This document shows positions 36,983 to 45,602 of a stretch of 64,000 nucleotides of DNA, in pieces (within the stretch, counting starts at the first letter, position 1; every line of letters begins with the position of its first letter). Position numbers and translations under genes: made by a program. The DNA comes from Antrihabitans auranticaus (GTDB lineage Bacteria > Actinomycetota > Actinomycetes > Mycobacteriales > Mycobacteriaceae), in contig NZ_JAEMNW010000009.1 of assembly GCF_016481275.1 (NCBI RefSeq), positions 1-64,000 of the forward strand. Reading direction: 5' to 3'. The notes beneath the pieces are model-generated. The model was not told the origin of the DNA. It saw only the letters and a list, made by a program, of their open reading frames with translations, and searched no databases.

Positions 36983-38461
36983 ATGACCACAGATTCCCTC
37001 GCAGCCACCGATCGCTCGGTCGGCCGCAACTACATTTCAGGTGAGTGGAACGACTCGGGCGAGCAGCTCGAGACGATCAGCCCTTCCACAGGATTGGTTC
37101 TCGGGACCTACGCGAACGCTGGCGAGCGCGAGGCGCTGGTGGCCATCGAGGCTGCAAGAAAAGCGTTCGACACCACCGATTGGTCGCGGGATCCAAGAGT
37201 TCGTTCGCGCGCCATCAACGACCTTGCCGATCGGCTGGCAGATCGAGTCGACGAAGTAGCGCTGATGCTCTCGCGCGAGAACGGTAAGCGTCTCTCCGAG
37301 ACAACCTGGGAGGTCTCCACGACCGTCGACTGGCTTCGCTATGCCGCCGCATCCGCGCTCATTCTCGATGGTGGGCGGAGTTCGGAAGTCAGCCCCGGGG
37401 TCTATTTCCAGACGGGACGCGAGGCCATGGGCGTAATCGGAATCATCACGCCGTGGAACTCGCCGGTCATTCTTTCGATGCGCTCCATCGGCCCGGCCCT
37501 CGCGGCCGGCTGCACCATGGTGGTGAAGATGCCGGGTCAAACAGCTTTGACGAACACTCTCGTTGCGGAGATCGTCGCATCGACCGAGTCCATTCCACCC
37601 GGTGTCGTCAACATCCTGACCGAGGGTGGCAACGCGGTCGCACCGGCGCTGGTGTCCTCACCTGACGTCGACATGATCAGCTACACCGGCAGCACACACG
37701 TCGGCCGCGCGATCGCTACTGCCGGTGCATCCACACTCAAACGGCTGAGCCTGGAACTCGGCGGCAAGACGCCTCTCGTGATCTTCGATGACGCCGATCT
37801 GAACGTCGTCGTTCAGAATGTTCTGGCAGCCACCTGTCTGATGAACGGACAGTTCTGTCTCACTGGATCACGACTACTAGTTCAGCGTGGTATCGCTGAC
37901 AAACTCCGGCCATTGCTCGTCGAAGCTATTTCCAACTTGAGAGCCGGCCCGAGCGAGGACCCCACCAGCGACCTGGGTCCGCTTATCGACGCGTCGAGCG
38001 CAGCGCGGGTCGACAAGATTGTCGCCCAAGCCGAGGAATACGCGAAGATTCTTGTCCGCGGCGGCGCCATTATCGACAACGAACGTCCAGGTGGCGCCTA
38101 CTATCAGCCCTCGCTGCTCGAAGTCGACCGCCTAGATGTTCCTATTGTCCAGGAGGAGCTGTTCGGGCCGGTTCAGACCTTCGAAATTTTCGAAGACGAG
38201 GCCGATGCTGTCCGTCTTGCGAACGGCACCTCCTTCGGGCTGGGCGCCGCGGTATTCACCTCCGACGAGTGGAAGGCACGTCGAGTCACGCGCAACATAC
38301 GCGCCGGGTTCGTGTGGACCAACTGCTGGGGCGTTATCCACGAAGCGTTCGAAGAGGGCGGCCTGAAACAGAGCGGCTACGGACTGCTCTGCGGTCCCAG
38401 TGCAATCAGCGAGTTCCAGGATACGAAGCTCTATGCCCAGGTGGCACCGCCAGCGGCCTGA
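36983..38461 (+). CDS. NAD(P)-dependent aldehyde dehydrogenase
   Basis: A 492-residue ALDH superfamily enzyme oxidising an aldehyde to an acid. It has the cofactor region IGIITPWNSPVILSMR, the catalytic Glu in LELGGKTPLVIF and nucleophile Cys in NGQFCLTGSR, and the C-terminal GLKQSGYG. All key residues are intact. Close groups include vanillin, betaine-aldehyde and other aromatic aldehyde dehydrogenases; substrate is not evident. ATG 36983 has AAAGGA before it; the frame is open further upstream but noncoding in appearance. It could oxidise the aldehyde made by the P450/SDR steps and feed the aryl acid to the ligase. Confidence 0.92.
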   Translation: MTTDSLAATDRSVGRNYISGEWNDSGEQLETISPSTGLVLGTYANAGEREALVAIEAARKAFDTTDWSRDPRVRSRAINDLADRLADRVDEVALMLSRENGKRLSETTWEVSTTVDWLRYAAASALILDGGRSSEVSPGVYFQTGREAMGVIGIITPWNSPVILSMRSIGPALAAGCTMVVKMPGQTALTNTLVAEIVASTESIPPGVVNILTEGGNAVAPALVSSPDVDMISYTGSTHVGRAIATAGASTLKRLSLELGGKTPLVIFDDADLNVVVQNVLAATCLMNGQFCLTGSRLLVQRGIADKLRPLLVEAISNLRAGPSEDPTSDLGPLIDASSAARVDKIVAQAEEYAKILVRGGAIIDNERPGGAYYQPSLLEVDRLDVPIVQEELFGPVQTFEIFEDEADAVRLANGTSFGLGAAVFTSDEWKARRVTRNIRAGFVWTNCWGVIHEAFEEGGLKQSGYGLLCGPSAISEFQDTKLYAQVAPPAA

Positions 38462-38483
38462 TCTCACTCACCAACCCTGCACG

Positions 38484-38515
38484 CGCGGAGCGTATTCCGA
38501 ATGGAGCGCTCCGCG
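38484..38515 (+). terminator. Possible terminator after the aldehyde dehydrogenase
   Basis: CGCGGAGCG and CGCTCCGCG pair over 9 bp around a 14-base loop, 23 bases after the stop codon. It lies between two convergent genes. Confidence 0.4.
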
Positions 38516-38643
38516 TGGGGTGTCACCAAGAAGTATGCCGGTACACCGAACAAGTCGATCTGGAACCGCACTTCAGGGGCACCCCCGCACCCGATTCCGA
38601 TCACCGGCGCAAGCTAGACGCTGAAACCCGGACGAGTCCGCGA

Positions 38644-39903
38644 CTACACGACTCCGGCTCGTGCAGCGAGCGCGCCCGCTTCCCCACGACTCTTGACGTC
38701 CAGCTTGCGCAACACACTCGCGACGTGAAACTTTACGGTACTTTCTGCGACACCGAGTTCGGTAGCGATGACTTTGTTCCGCATTCCGGCCGCAAGGTGG
38801 CGAAGTACCTCCAGCTCACGGGGATTGAGTGCTGAGAGCAGGTGATCGGCGGGCCGTGATATCGGTGGATCGAGGGGGATCGCCAGCGTGACGCGACTGC
38901 CCCACGACGGGATCGATTCGATCTCGAGCCGTCCGTTTAGAGTTTGCAGGCGACCAGAAAGTTGTCGGGTCAACGCATTTCGGTCCACCGAGCCAGGCCC
39001 TTGGTCGCGGACCTCGATCAGCACGTTGGAGCCGTCGCAGTCCCAGGCAATCCGAAGACGGGTCAGGACTGGTTGTCCACCGAAGGTGAGAACGATGGCG
39101 CGAACCATGGCCCGTGCCGCGTGTGCGATTTCGCCCGGCAGGGGTCGTCCGTCCGCTGGCGGCTCGACGTAGTCGACTTCGACGTCACTGTGGCGCAATA
39201 TCGGTCGCAATTCGCCTTGCAGGCGGGCAAAGGCCGTGGTGACGGCTTCTTCGGACAGGGCGCGCTCGGTCGCTCCGGCGGTTCGTAGCGCGATCAGGGC
39301 AGCCGATGCCGTCTCACTGGCCGTGATGCGCGCTCGTCGGTCGTCGAGGTCGTGTGAGCGCAGCGTCCCGAGTATCGCCGACAGCGTCGCTTCGTGAACT
39401 TCGGTCAGTTCAGTGATAGTGCGGGCGCGTTCAGATGATGCGGCCCGTGACTCTGCAAGGTAATCGGGACTGGCTTGGGCAACTTGTTGTTGAATCGACG
39501 TTGCCACGATCCCGAACAGAGCTGCGACCTCGTCGAGTTCGACATTCCCGAGACCGGCACGGCTGGGTACCACGACGAGAAGCGTGTCGCTGCTGTCGCG
39601 TATAGCCCACAGGCGCCGTGGTCCGTTGCCGAACGCACGAACCTCATCCGCGATGCCACCCAGTGCCAGGGACTGTTTGAGCGCTGCGAGCTCGTCGATA
39701 GTCACCCGGCTGACGATGTCGTCGCTTCCGGCCACTTTACGTGGGCGACCGGTGCATTCCTTGGTAAAGATCACTAGAGCTTCGTGCGGCCATCGTTCGG
39801 CAAGCAGCCTCGAGAAGCGTGCGGCGATGTCTGGCAATGGTCCAGCGATCACCGCTCGCATGCTCTCCCACGCGCACGAGGGTTCTCCGACGGTGACCAC
39901 CAT
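38644..39903 (-). CDS. LuxR-type regulator with histidine-kinase-like ATPase domain
   Basis: A 419-residue regulator. Residues 1 to about 150 resemble a GAF-like sensor. From about 155 a helical segment (ITELTEVHEATLSAILGTLRSHDLDDRR) looks like a kinase dimerisation helix. About 255-345 resembles a HATPase_c domain (AARAMVRAIVLTF in place of the usual N-box helix; VLIEVRDQGPGSV as the G1 box). It ends in a LuxR helix-turn-helix (LNPRELEVLRHLAAGMRNKVIATELGVAESTVKFHVASVLRKL). A regular phospho-acceptor H-box is not evident. It is divergent from the formaldehyde-fixing genes with 136 bases between and is the likely regulator of that operon. Confidence 0.82.
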   Translation of the reverse strand: MVVTVGEPSCAWESMRAVIAGPLPDIAARFSRLLAERWPHEALVIFTKECTGRPRKVAGSDDIVSRVTIDELAALKQSLALGGIADEVRAFGNGPRRLWAIRDSSDTLLVVVPSRAGLGNVELDEVAALFGIVATSIQQQVAQASPDYLAESRAASSERARTITELTEVHEATLSAILGTLRSHDLDDRRARITASETASAALIALRTAGATERALSEEAVTTAFARLQGELRPILRHSDVEVDYVEPPADGRPLPGEIAHAARAMVRAIVLTFGGQPVLTRLRIAWDCDGSNVLIEVRDQGPGSVDRNALTRQLSGRLQTLNGRLEIESIPSWGSRVTLAIPLDPPISRPADHLLSALNPRELEVLRHLAAGMRNKVIATELGVAESTVKFHVASVLRKLDVKSRGEAGALAARAGVV

Positions 39904-40039
39904 TCCACGGTAGGGCCTGCAATAGACGGATGAGAACTATCCGAACAGATAGCAACGACTATTCGATCGGGCGGGTGTCACGACCGGACCGGTTGGGCAC
40001 GCTTATCGCAGACCAGACCACCAACTTCAAAGGAGGGCC

Positions 40040-40621
40040 ATGACCGTCACCGTCGAACACACCCCGATACGGTTCAGCGACGCCCGGCAAATCGTGCTCA
40101 GGGAGAATCAGCGTCTACTCGATTCCGTGCCCACCGAAGCATGGGACCGCGCCGGATCTCTCATCACGTCCGCACGGGCAGTATTCGTAATCGGCAACGG
40201 ACGAAGTGGTCTGGCGGTCCAGATGGCCGCGATGCGGCTGATGCATCTTGGACTCCGCGTGCACGTTGCCGGAGAAGTCACCGCACCGGCGATCAACAGC
40301 GGGGACGTGTTGATTGCGGTGTCAGGTTCGGGGACGACCGGATCCGTCGTTGCCGCGGCCGATACGGCCAAGAAGGTCGGCGCGTCAGTTCTCGCAGTGA
40401 CTGCGGCGCCGAATTCTGCTCTGGCACAGAGCGCCGAAGAGGTTCTGGTTTTGCCGGCCGCCGACAAGCAGGACCACAGTGCATCGGTCACCCTTCAATA
40501 CTCGGGAAGCCTGTTCGAGCAGTCGGTGCTGCTCTCGTTCGACGCGTTGTTCCAGTCGCTGTGGAGCAGTGCCGATCAAACGGCAGAGCTGCTCTGGCAA
40601 CGCCACGCCAATATCGGTTGA
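40040..40621 (+). CDS. hxlB: 6-phospho-3-hexuloisomerase (RuMP pathway)
   Basis: Converts D-arabino-3-hexulose 6-phosphate to fructose 6-phosphate, the second step of formaldehyde fixation. The 193-residue SIS-domain protein has VFVIGNGRSGLAVQMAAMRLMHLGLRVHVAGEVTAPAI and IAVSGSGTTGSV, the phosphosugar site typical of PHI, and ends near the size of known PHIs. ATG 40040 has a strong AAAGGAGGG. The synthase gene follows after 31 bases, so both are made together. The order PHI then HPS is the reverse of Bacillus hxlAB. Confidence 0.95.
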   Translation: MTVTVEHTPIRFSDARQIVLRENQRLLDSVPTEAWDRAGSLITSARAVFVIGNGRSGLAVQMAAMRLMHLGLRVHVAGEVTAPAINSGDVLIAVSGSGTTGSVVAAADTAKKVGASVLAVTAAPNSALAQSAEEVLVLPAADKQDHSASVTLQYSGSLFEQSVLLSFDALFQSLWSSADQTAELLWQRHANIG

Positions 40622-40652
40622 TCAACCATCACAACACAATTCAGGAGAATCC

Positions 40653-41279
40653 ATGACCAAGTTGCAAGTTGCCGTCGATCTGCTCACCACCGCCGACGCG
40701 CTCGCGTTGACGAATAAGGTTGCCCCGTACGTCGACATCATCGAACTCGGAACACCGCTCATCAAGAGCGCCGGCCTCAGTGTGATCAGTGCCGTCAAGG
40801 CCGCACACCCCGATAAGCAGGTTTTCGCCGACCTGAAGACGGCCGATGCCGGATTCCTCGAAGCAGACATCGCCTTCGCTGCGGGTGCAGACCTCGTCAC
40901 CGTGCTCGGATCCGCTGGCGACGCGACCATCAAGGGCGCGGTCGAGGCGGGACAGAAGCATGGCAAGAAAGTTGTCGCGGACTTGATCGGCGTTGCGAAC
41001 CGGGTCGAGCGTGCTCGTGAGGTTTCCAAGCTCGGTGTCGCATTCGTCGAAATTCATGCCGGCCTCGACGAGCAGGCACAGCCCGGCTACTCGATCCAGA
41101 CCCTCCTCGACGACGGCAAGATCGGCGGCGTGTCGTTCTCGGTCGCCGGTGGGGTCAAGATCGACACGATTGCGGCCGTCCGCGATGCGGGCGCGGAGGT
41201 CGCTGTCGCCGGAGGTGCGATCTACGGAGCGGACGATCCGGCCGCAGCAGCGAAGGCGCTCAGGGACGCCCTGGGCTGA
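40653..41279 (+). CDS. hxlA: 3-hexulose-6-phosphate synthase (RuMP pathway)
   Basis: Condenses formaldehyde with ribulose 5-phosphate. The 208-residue TIM-barrel protein of the OMP decarboxylase superfamily has VDIIELGTPLI, the DxKxxD motif at residues 60-65 (DLKTAD), and VVADLIGVANRVERA, ending with the phosphate-binding VAGGVK and VAGGAIYGADDP. ATG 40653 has CAGGAG before it. Length is as expected for HPS. A perfect 16-bp terminator follows the stop, ending the PHI-HPS operon. In actinobacteria HPS/PHI typically remove formaldehyde formed by O-demethylation. Confidence 0.96.
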   Translation: MTKLQVAVDLLTTADALALTNKVAPYVDIIELGTPLIKSAGLSVISAVKAAHPDKQVFADLKTADAGFLEADIAFAAGADLVTVLGSAGDATIKGAVEAGQKHGKKVVADLIGVANRVERAREVSKLGVAFVEIHAGLDEQAQPGYSIQTLLDDGKIGGVSFSVAGGVKIDTIAAVRDAGAEVAVAGGAIYGADDPAAAAKALRDALG

Positions 41280-41297
41280 CGCCAACCCCGTACTCAC

Positions 41298-41334
41298 GGA
41301 AACCCTGAACTCCGATGTGGAGTTCAGGGTTTCC
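41298..41334 (+). terminator. Strong hairpin terminator after hxlA
   Basis: GGAAACCCTGAACTCC and its exact complement form a 16-bp stem with a 5-base loop, 18 bases after the synthase stop. Confidence 0.85.
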
Positions 41335-41390
41335 ATGTCTTCGAACTCGAAATCATGAACCGCTTCGGTTCACAACAGAACGGTGAACAC

Positions 41391-42278
41391 ATGCAACTGG
41401 GATTTGTCGGTCTCGGCCGAATGGGGCTGAATATGCGCGACCGGCTCCGTGAACATGGGCATGAAGCAATCGGATATGACCCCAATTCTGACTCTAGTGA
41501 TGTCGAAACCCTCGATGATTTGATCGGATCGCTGGTGACGCCGCGAATCGTGTGGCTGATGGTCCCGGCCGGAGACGCGACGCGTGGAGTGGTCAGCACG
41601 CTGCAGACATTGCTCGAAGCGGGCGACCTTGTTGTCGACGGTGGCAATTCCCGCTTCTCCGACGACCGGATCAGCGCCGCGGTTCTCGGCGAGCGGGGAA
41701 TCCGCTACGTCGATTGTGGAGTTTCCGGCGGCATCTGGGGTCGCACCAACGGGTACGCACTAATGGCCGGTGGCGGCGAACCTGACATCACACGGCTGAT
41801 GCCGATCTTCGACGCCCTGCGTCCTTCCGGAGATCGTCGTGATTCCTTTGTCCACGCGGGCCCGATAGGTGCCGGCCACTACGCGAAGATGGTGCACAAC
41901 GGCATCGAGTACGGCCTGATGCAGGCTTACGCCGAAGGCTACGAACTGCTCGACGCCGAGGACCTGATCACTGACGTCGGCGCCGTGTTGCGGGCCTGGA
42001 CCGAAGGGACAGTCGTGCGTTCGTGGTTGCTCGACCTACTCGTCGATGCCCTAGCGGCGGATCCCGAACTCTCCTCGCTCAGCGGATACACCGAAGATTC
42101 CGGTGAAGGTCGCTGGACGGTCGAGGAAGCGATCGCCCACAGCGTTCCGGCCCCCGTGATCTCGGCGGCGTTGTTTGCCCGCTTCGCGTCGCGGCAAAAC
42201 GATTCAGCGACGATGAAGGCGGTTTCCGCCTTGAGGAGACAATTCGGCGGGCACACGGTTCGCTCGTCTACGAGCTAG
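41391..42278 (+). CDS. gnd: 6-phosphogluconate dehydrogenase, short (GndA/YqeC-type)
   Basis: Oxidatively decarboxylates 6-phosphogluconate to ribulose 5-phosphate. The 295-residue protein belongs to the short form: MQLGFVGLGRMGLNM at the start, LVVDGGNSRFSDD, DCGVSGGIWG, and GAGHYAKMVHNGIEYGLMQAYAEG with the catalytic Lys. The C-terminal domain (about 180-295) is the short helical version. ATG 41391 is chosen because the Rossmann fold begins there; the ATG at 41355 would add 12 residues. It regenerates the formaldehyde acceptor for the synthase just upstream. It converges on zwf. Confidence 0.93.
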   Translation: MQLGFVGLGRMGLNMRDRLREHGHEAIGYDPNSDSSDVETLDDLIGSLVTPRIVWLMVPAGDATRGVVSTLQTLLEAGDLVVDGGNSRFSDDRISAAVLGERGIRYVDCGVSGGIWGRTNGYALMAGGGEPDITRLMPIFDALRPSGDRRDSFVHAGPIGAGHYAKMVHNGIEYGLMQAYAEGYELLDAEDLITDVGAVLRAWTEGTVVRSWLLDLLVDALAADPELSSLSGYTEDSGEGRWTVEEAIAHSVPAPVISAALFARFASRQNDSATMKAVSALRRQFGGHTVRSSTS

Positions 42279-42291
42279 GTTGTTTGAACAG

Positions 42292-42345
42292 GAAACGCCC
42301 CCGCGTCGACGGCTGTCCCCGTAGCCAACAACGGGGGCGTTTCCA
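42292..42345. terminator. Shared terminator between convergent gnd and zwf
   Basis: GGAAACGCCCCCG (42292-42304) pairs with its complement at 42333-42345. The 13-bp stem has a 28-base loop and lies between the two convergent stop codons, so it could stop transcription from both sides. Confidence 0.7.
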
Positions 42346-42381
42346 GGCTTGATTTTCAGTTCCTCCGAGCCGATTGAGAAC

Positions 42382-43938
42382 TCAGAGTTGCCGCCACGCA
42401 CGCCCCGAGCGCGTGAGGACAGCATCTGCGGACGCTGGCCCGGCGCTGCCGGAGGCGTAGACGTCAGGCCGACCAGTGCTGGTCCAGTACTCGATCACGG
42501 GGTCGACAATTGCCCAAGACGCTTCGACTTCTGCCTGCGTCGGAAACAGCGAGGCATCACCCCGCAGGACGTCCAGGATCAACCGCTCATAGGCCTCGGG
42601 CGAGGGCTGTCGAAACGACGCCTCATAGGACATCGCGAGATCGACATCTTGGATTCGCATTCCATCGCCGGGCACCTTCGCGCCGATGCGCAACAAGATC
42701 CCGTCGTCGGGCTGGACGCGGATGACGAGCGTGTTGTGCGGCGGCTGCTCGACCTCTGCTCGGCTGTGAAGGTGCGGTGCGGGTCGGAAGACGACGGTGA
42801 TTCCGGTGGTACGTCTGGTCAGACGCTTGCCGGTCCGCAAGTAGAACGGAACACCGGCCCAGCGCCGGTTCGAAATCTGCACCGCCATCGCGGCATAGGT
42901 TTCTGTCGTCGACGCGGTGTCGAAACCGTCTTCGTCAAGCAGTCCGGGAAAATAGTTGCCGTTGCGGACAGCGGCCGCATATTGGCCTCGGGCCGTTGTC
43001 TCTTGAAGCGGCTCGACGGGACTCGTCGCGGAGAGCACCTTCACCTTTTCTGCTGCCAGGTCATCAGCAGACAGAGTGATCGGTTCTTCCATGGCGATCA
43101 GCGCCAACAATTGCAGAAGGTGGTTTTGGATGACGTCGCGCGCGGCGCCGACGCCGTCGTAGTAACCGGCTCGACCGGTGACGCCGATGTCTTCGGCCAT
43201 CGTGATCTGGACGTGGTCGATGTAGCGGTGATTCCACAACGGCTCGAACAGTCCGTTGACGAAGCGCATCGCGAGGATGTTTTGCACGGTTTCTTTGCCG
43301 AGGTAGTGATCGACGCGATAGACCGACGAATCGCCGAAGACGGAACTGACTGCGGCTCCGATCGTCCGGGACGTAAGAAGATCGTTACCGAAGGGCTTTT
43401 CGACTACTACTCGTCGCCAGCCGTCGCGACTGCTGTGCAGCCCGACAGCTTTGAGCTGGGCACACACCTGGGTGAAATAGTCCGGCGAGACGGACATATA
43501 GAACGCGTAGTTATGGCTGCCCTGCAGGGAATCGTCTGTCTGAAGCAACTCGTCACGCAATGCTTCGAATGCGGCCCGGTCGTCGAATGCTCCGCACACG
43601 TAACGAAACCGGTGAGCGATCAGCTCCCACACCGACTCCTGGAACGGCGTTCTGGCACCGGCAACCATCGCCTCACGGATCATCGCGAGCACCTGCGAAG
43701 GGTGGCGTCGACCGAACCCGAGCAGGGAGAACGTCGAGGGGAGGAGTCCGCGGGCGGTCAGGTCGTAGATCGCGGGCAGCAGCTTCCTGCGCGAAAGATC
43801 TCCAGTGATTCCGAAGATCACCATTGTCGACGGCGGCAACGTAAAAGGCTCGACATCGCCGAGCAGGTTGCCCCGGGCCGCTACCCCACCGTCTGTGGTG
43901 TCGATCAGCATGGGCTCACAGGGTGCGGTCACGCTCAC
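42382..43938 (-). CDS. zwf: Glucose-6-phosphate 1-dehydrogenase
   Basis: Oxidises glucose 6-phosphate to 6-phosphogluconolactone, normally forming NADPH. The 518-residue protein has the nucleotide loop VIFGITGDLSRRKLLPAIYDL, the substrate motif RVDHYLGKE, VVVEKPFG and RRWAGVPFYLRTGKRL. GTG 43938 with GGAG upstream is preferred; the frame upstream to 44040 looks noncoding, and ATG-Met10 is another possibility. Together with gnd, hexulose synthase and isomerase it would form the oxidative RuMP cycle. Being in an island it is likely an extra copy beside the housekeeping zwf/opcA system. Confidence 0.94.
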   Translation of the reverse strand: MSVTAPCEPMLIDTTDGGVAARGNLLGDVEPFTLPPSTMVIFGITGDLSRRKLLPAIYDLTARGLLPSTFSLLGFGRRHPSQVLAMIREAMVAGARTPFQESVWELIAHRFRYVCGAFDDRAAFEALRDELLQTDDSLQGSHNYAFYMSVSPDYFTQVCAQLKAVGLHSSRDGWRRVVVEKPFGNDLLTSRTIGAAVSSVFGDSSVYRVDHYLGKETVQNILAMRFVNGLFEPLWNHRYIDHVQITMAEDIGVTGRAGYYDGVGAARDVIQNHLLQLLALIAMEEPITLSADDLAAEKVKVLSATSPVEPLQETTARGQYAAAVRNGNYFPGLLDEDGFDTASTTETYAAMAVQISNRRWAGVPFYLRTGKRLTRRTTGITVVFRPAPHLHSRAEVEQPPHNTLVIRVQPDDGILLRIGAKVPGDGMRIQDVDLAMSYEASFRQPSPEAYERLILDVLRGDASLFPTQAEVEASWAIVDPVIEYWTSTGRPDVYASGSAGPASADAVLTRSGRAWRQL

Positions 43939-44145
43939 GGGGGTCTCCGATTCAGGCAGATTGTCGTGCAACCGCCTCCTAACCTGTGAAAGCGGTTGCC
44001 TTATAACCAGTTTGATGTGCGACGGTGGGTTGTGCACCACGCCGAGCGGCGGGGAGCGAGTGGCCGAATGGATAGTGGGCGAGACACCGTCGACTCACAC
44101 GGTCCGCGGCGGACCGCGCATACGCGGAACGTCGCCCTGCCGGTA

Positions 44146-45602
44146 CTACCGGCCGAAGTTGACATGCACATTCTTCGACTGGGTATAGGACTCCAGTTCC
44201 TCGACGTTTTCCTCGCGACCCAGTCCGCTGTCTTTGAATCCCCCGAACGCGGTTCCTGGAGTGTGTCGCGAGACGTCGTTGACCCAGACGTATCCCGCTT
44301 CGATGTCTTCGGCGAAACGGTGTGCGATGGCGAGGTCTCGGGTGAATACGCTTGCGGTGAGCCCGTATTGCACGTTGTTCGCGATTTCGAGGGCTTGGTC
44401 GTAGGTTCGGAACGGCATGGCGGCGAGAACCGGTCCGAAGATTTCCTCCTGGGCCAACCGTGATCGGGGATCGACGTCGGCGAACAGCGTCGGGCGCACG
44501 AAGCGGCCTTTGCCGAGGTCACCGTCGGTGACTCGGGTTCCGCCGGCGACGAGGCGCGCGCCCTCCTCGTGACCTATTGCGATGTAGCTCAGTACCTTCT
44601 CCAACTGCGGCTCACTGACAATCGCGCCAGTGTCGGTTGCTTCGTCTTCGGGGGAACCGGAGCGCATCTCGTCCAAACGCTTGCCCACTGCGGTGACCAG
44701 CTCGTCGTAGATTTCGGCGTGCGCGATCAACCGTGACGTGGATCCGCACGATTGGCCTTGCCAGGTGAAGTTCATGCCTCGCAGCGCTGCCTCGACGGCG
44801 GTGTCGACATCGGCGTCGGGAAAGACGACGAGTGGGTTCTTACCGCCGAGTTCGAGCGTGATCGATTTGACGTTGATCTCTGCACCGCGCCGCAGGATCG
44901 CGCGTCCGGTCTGCGCGGACCCGATGAACGCGAGTCGTCGCACCTTGGGGTGTGCCACGAGCGCGTCGCCGGCTTCTGCGCCGAATCCGGTGACGATATT
45001 GAGAACTCCCGGCGGCAGAATATCGGCCGCCAATTCTCCCAACCGCAGCGCCGATAGGCTGGTGAATTCGCTGGGCTTGACGATCACGCAGTTGCCTGCG
45101 GCAAGCGGAGCAGCGATTTTCGATGCAGCGAACATGAACGGGTGGTTGAAGGGGATGATGCGGCCCACGACACCCCACGGCTGGCGAATCGAGTAGTTGA
45201 GTCTGCCGCGTGAAGTCGTGGTTGTCTGGCCGTGGAGTTGTAGGATGAGCCCTGCGTAGTAGCGCAGTTGTGCTGACGCAACGCGCGCATCGTTGCGCAT
45301 CTCTCGGATCGGGCTGCCGTTATCTCGAACGTCGAGCAAAGCGAGCTCTTCGGCGTTGTCGTCGATCGCGTCGGCGAGCCGATGCAGGACACCGGCGCGT
45401 TCGGTGGGATCGATTGCACCCAACCGGGAAAAGCGTCACTCGCAGCGGTCACGGCGCAGTCGATGTCTTCGGCGTTGCCGGCTGGGAAGCGTCCGAGCAG
45501 TTCGCCGGTCGCCGGATTGATCGAGTCGATGAGTTTCCCGCTCGACCCCAATGTCGGCCGGCCCCCGATGTGCATGGGATGACTTGCGATGTGACGGCTC
45601 AT
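44146..45602 (-). pseudogene. Aldehyde dehydrogenase interrupted by a frameshift
   Basis: The N-terminal 60 residues (MSRHIASHPMHIGGRPTLG to AFPGW) are read from ATG 45602; the remaining 425 (from GAIDPTERAGVLHRLADAI) are in another frame. The break is at a C-run at 45419-45421, where one missing base would restore a normal W-G-A-I junction. Catalytic Glu in LELGGKNPLVVF and Cys in WQGQSCGSTS are intact. Either the gene is dead, a shorter protein starts internally (TTG near 45423), or the base is a sequencing error. The ATG overlaps the alcohol dehydrogenase stop, so the pair is an alcohol-to-acid operon. Confidence 0.85.

Noticed and set aside
42349-43989. Long plus-strand frame (546 codons) opposite zwf
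   Set aside because: Antisense shadow of glucose-6-phosphate dehydrogenase, caused by GC-rich third positions; its translation is low in typical protein patterns, while zwf has all motifs.
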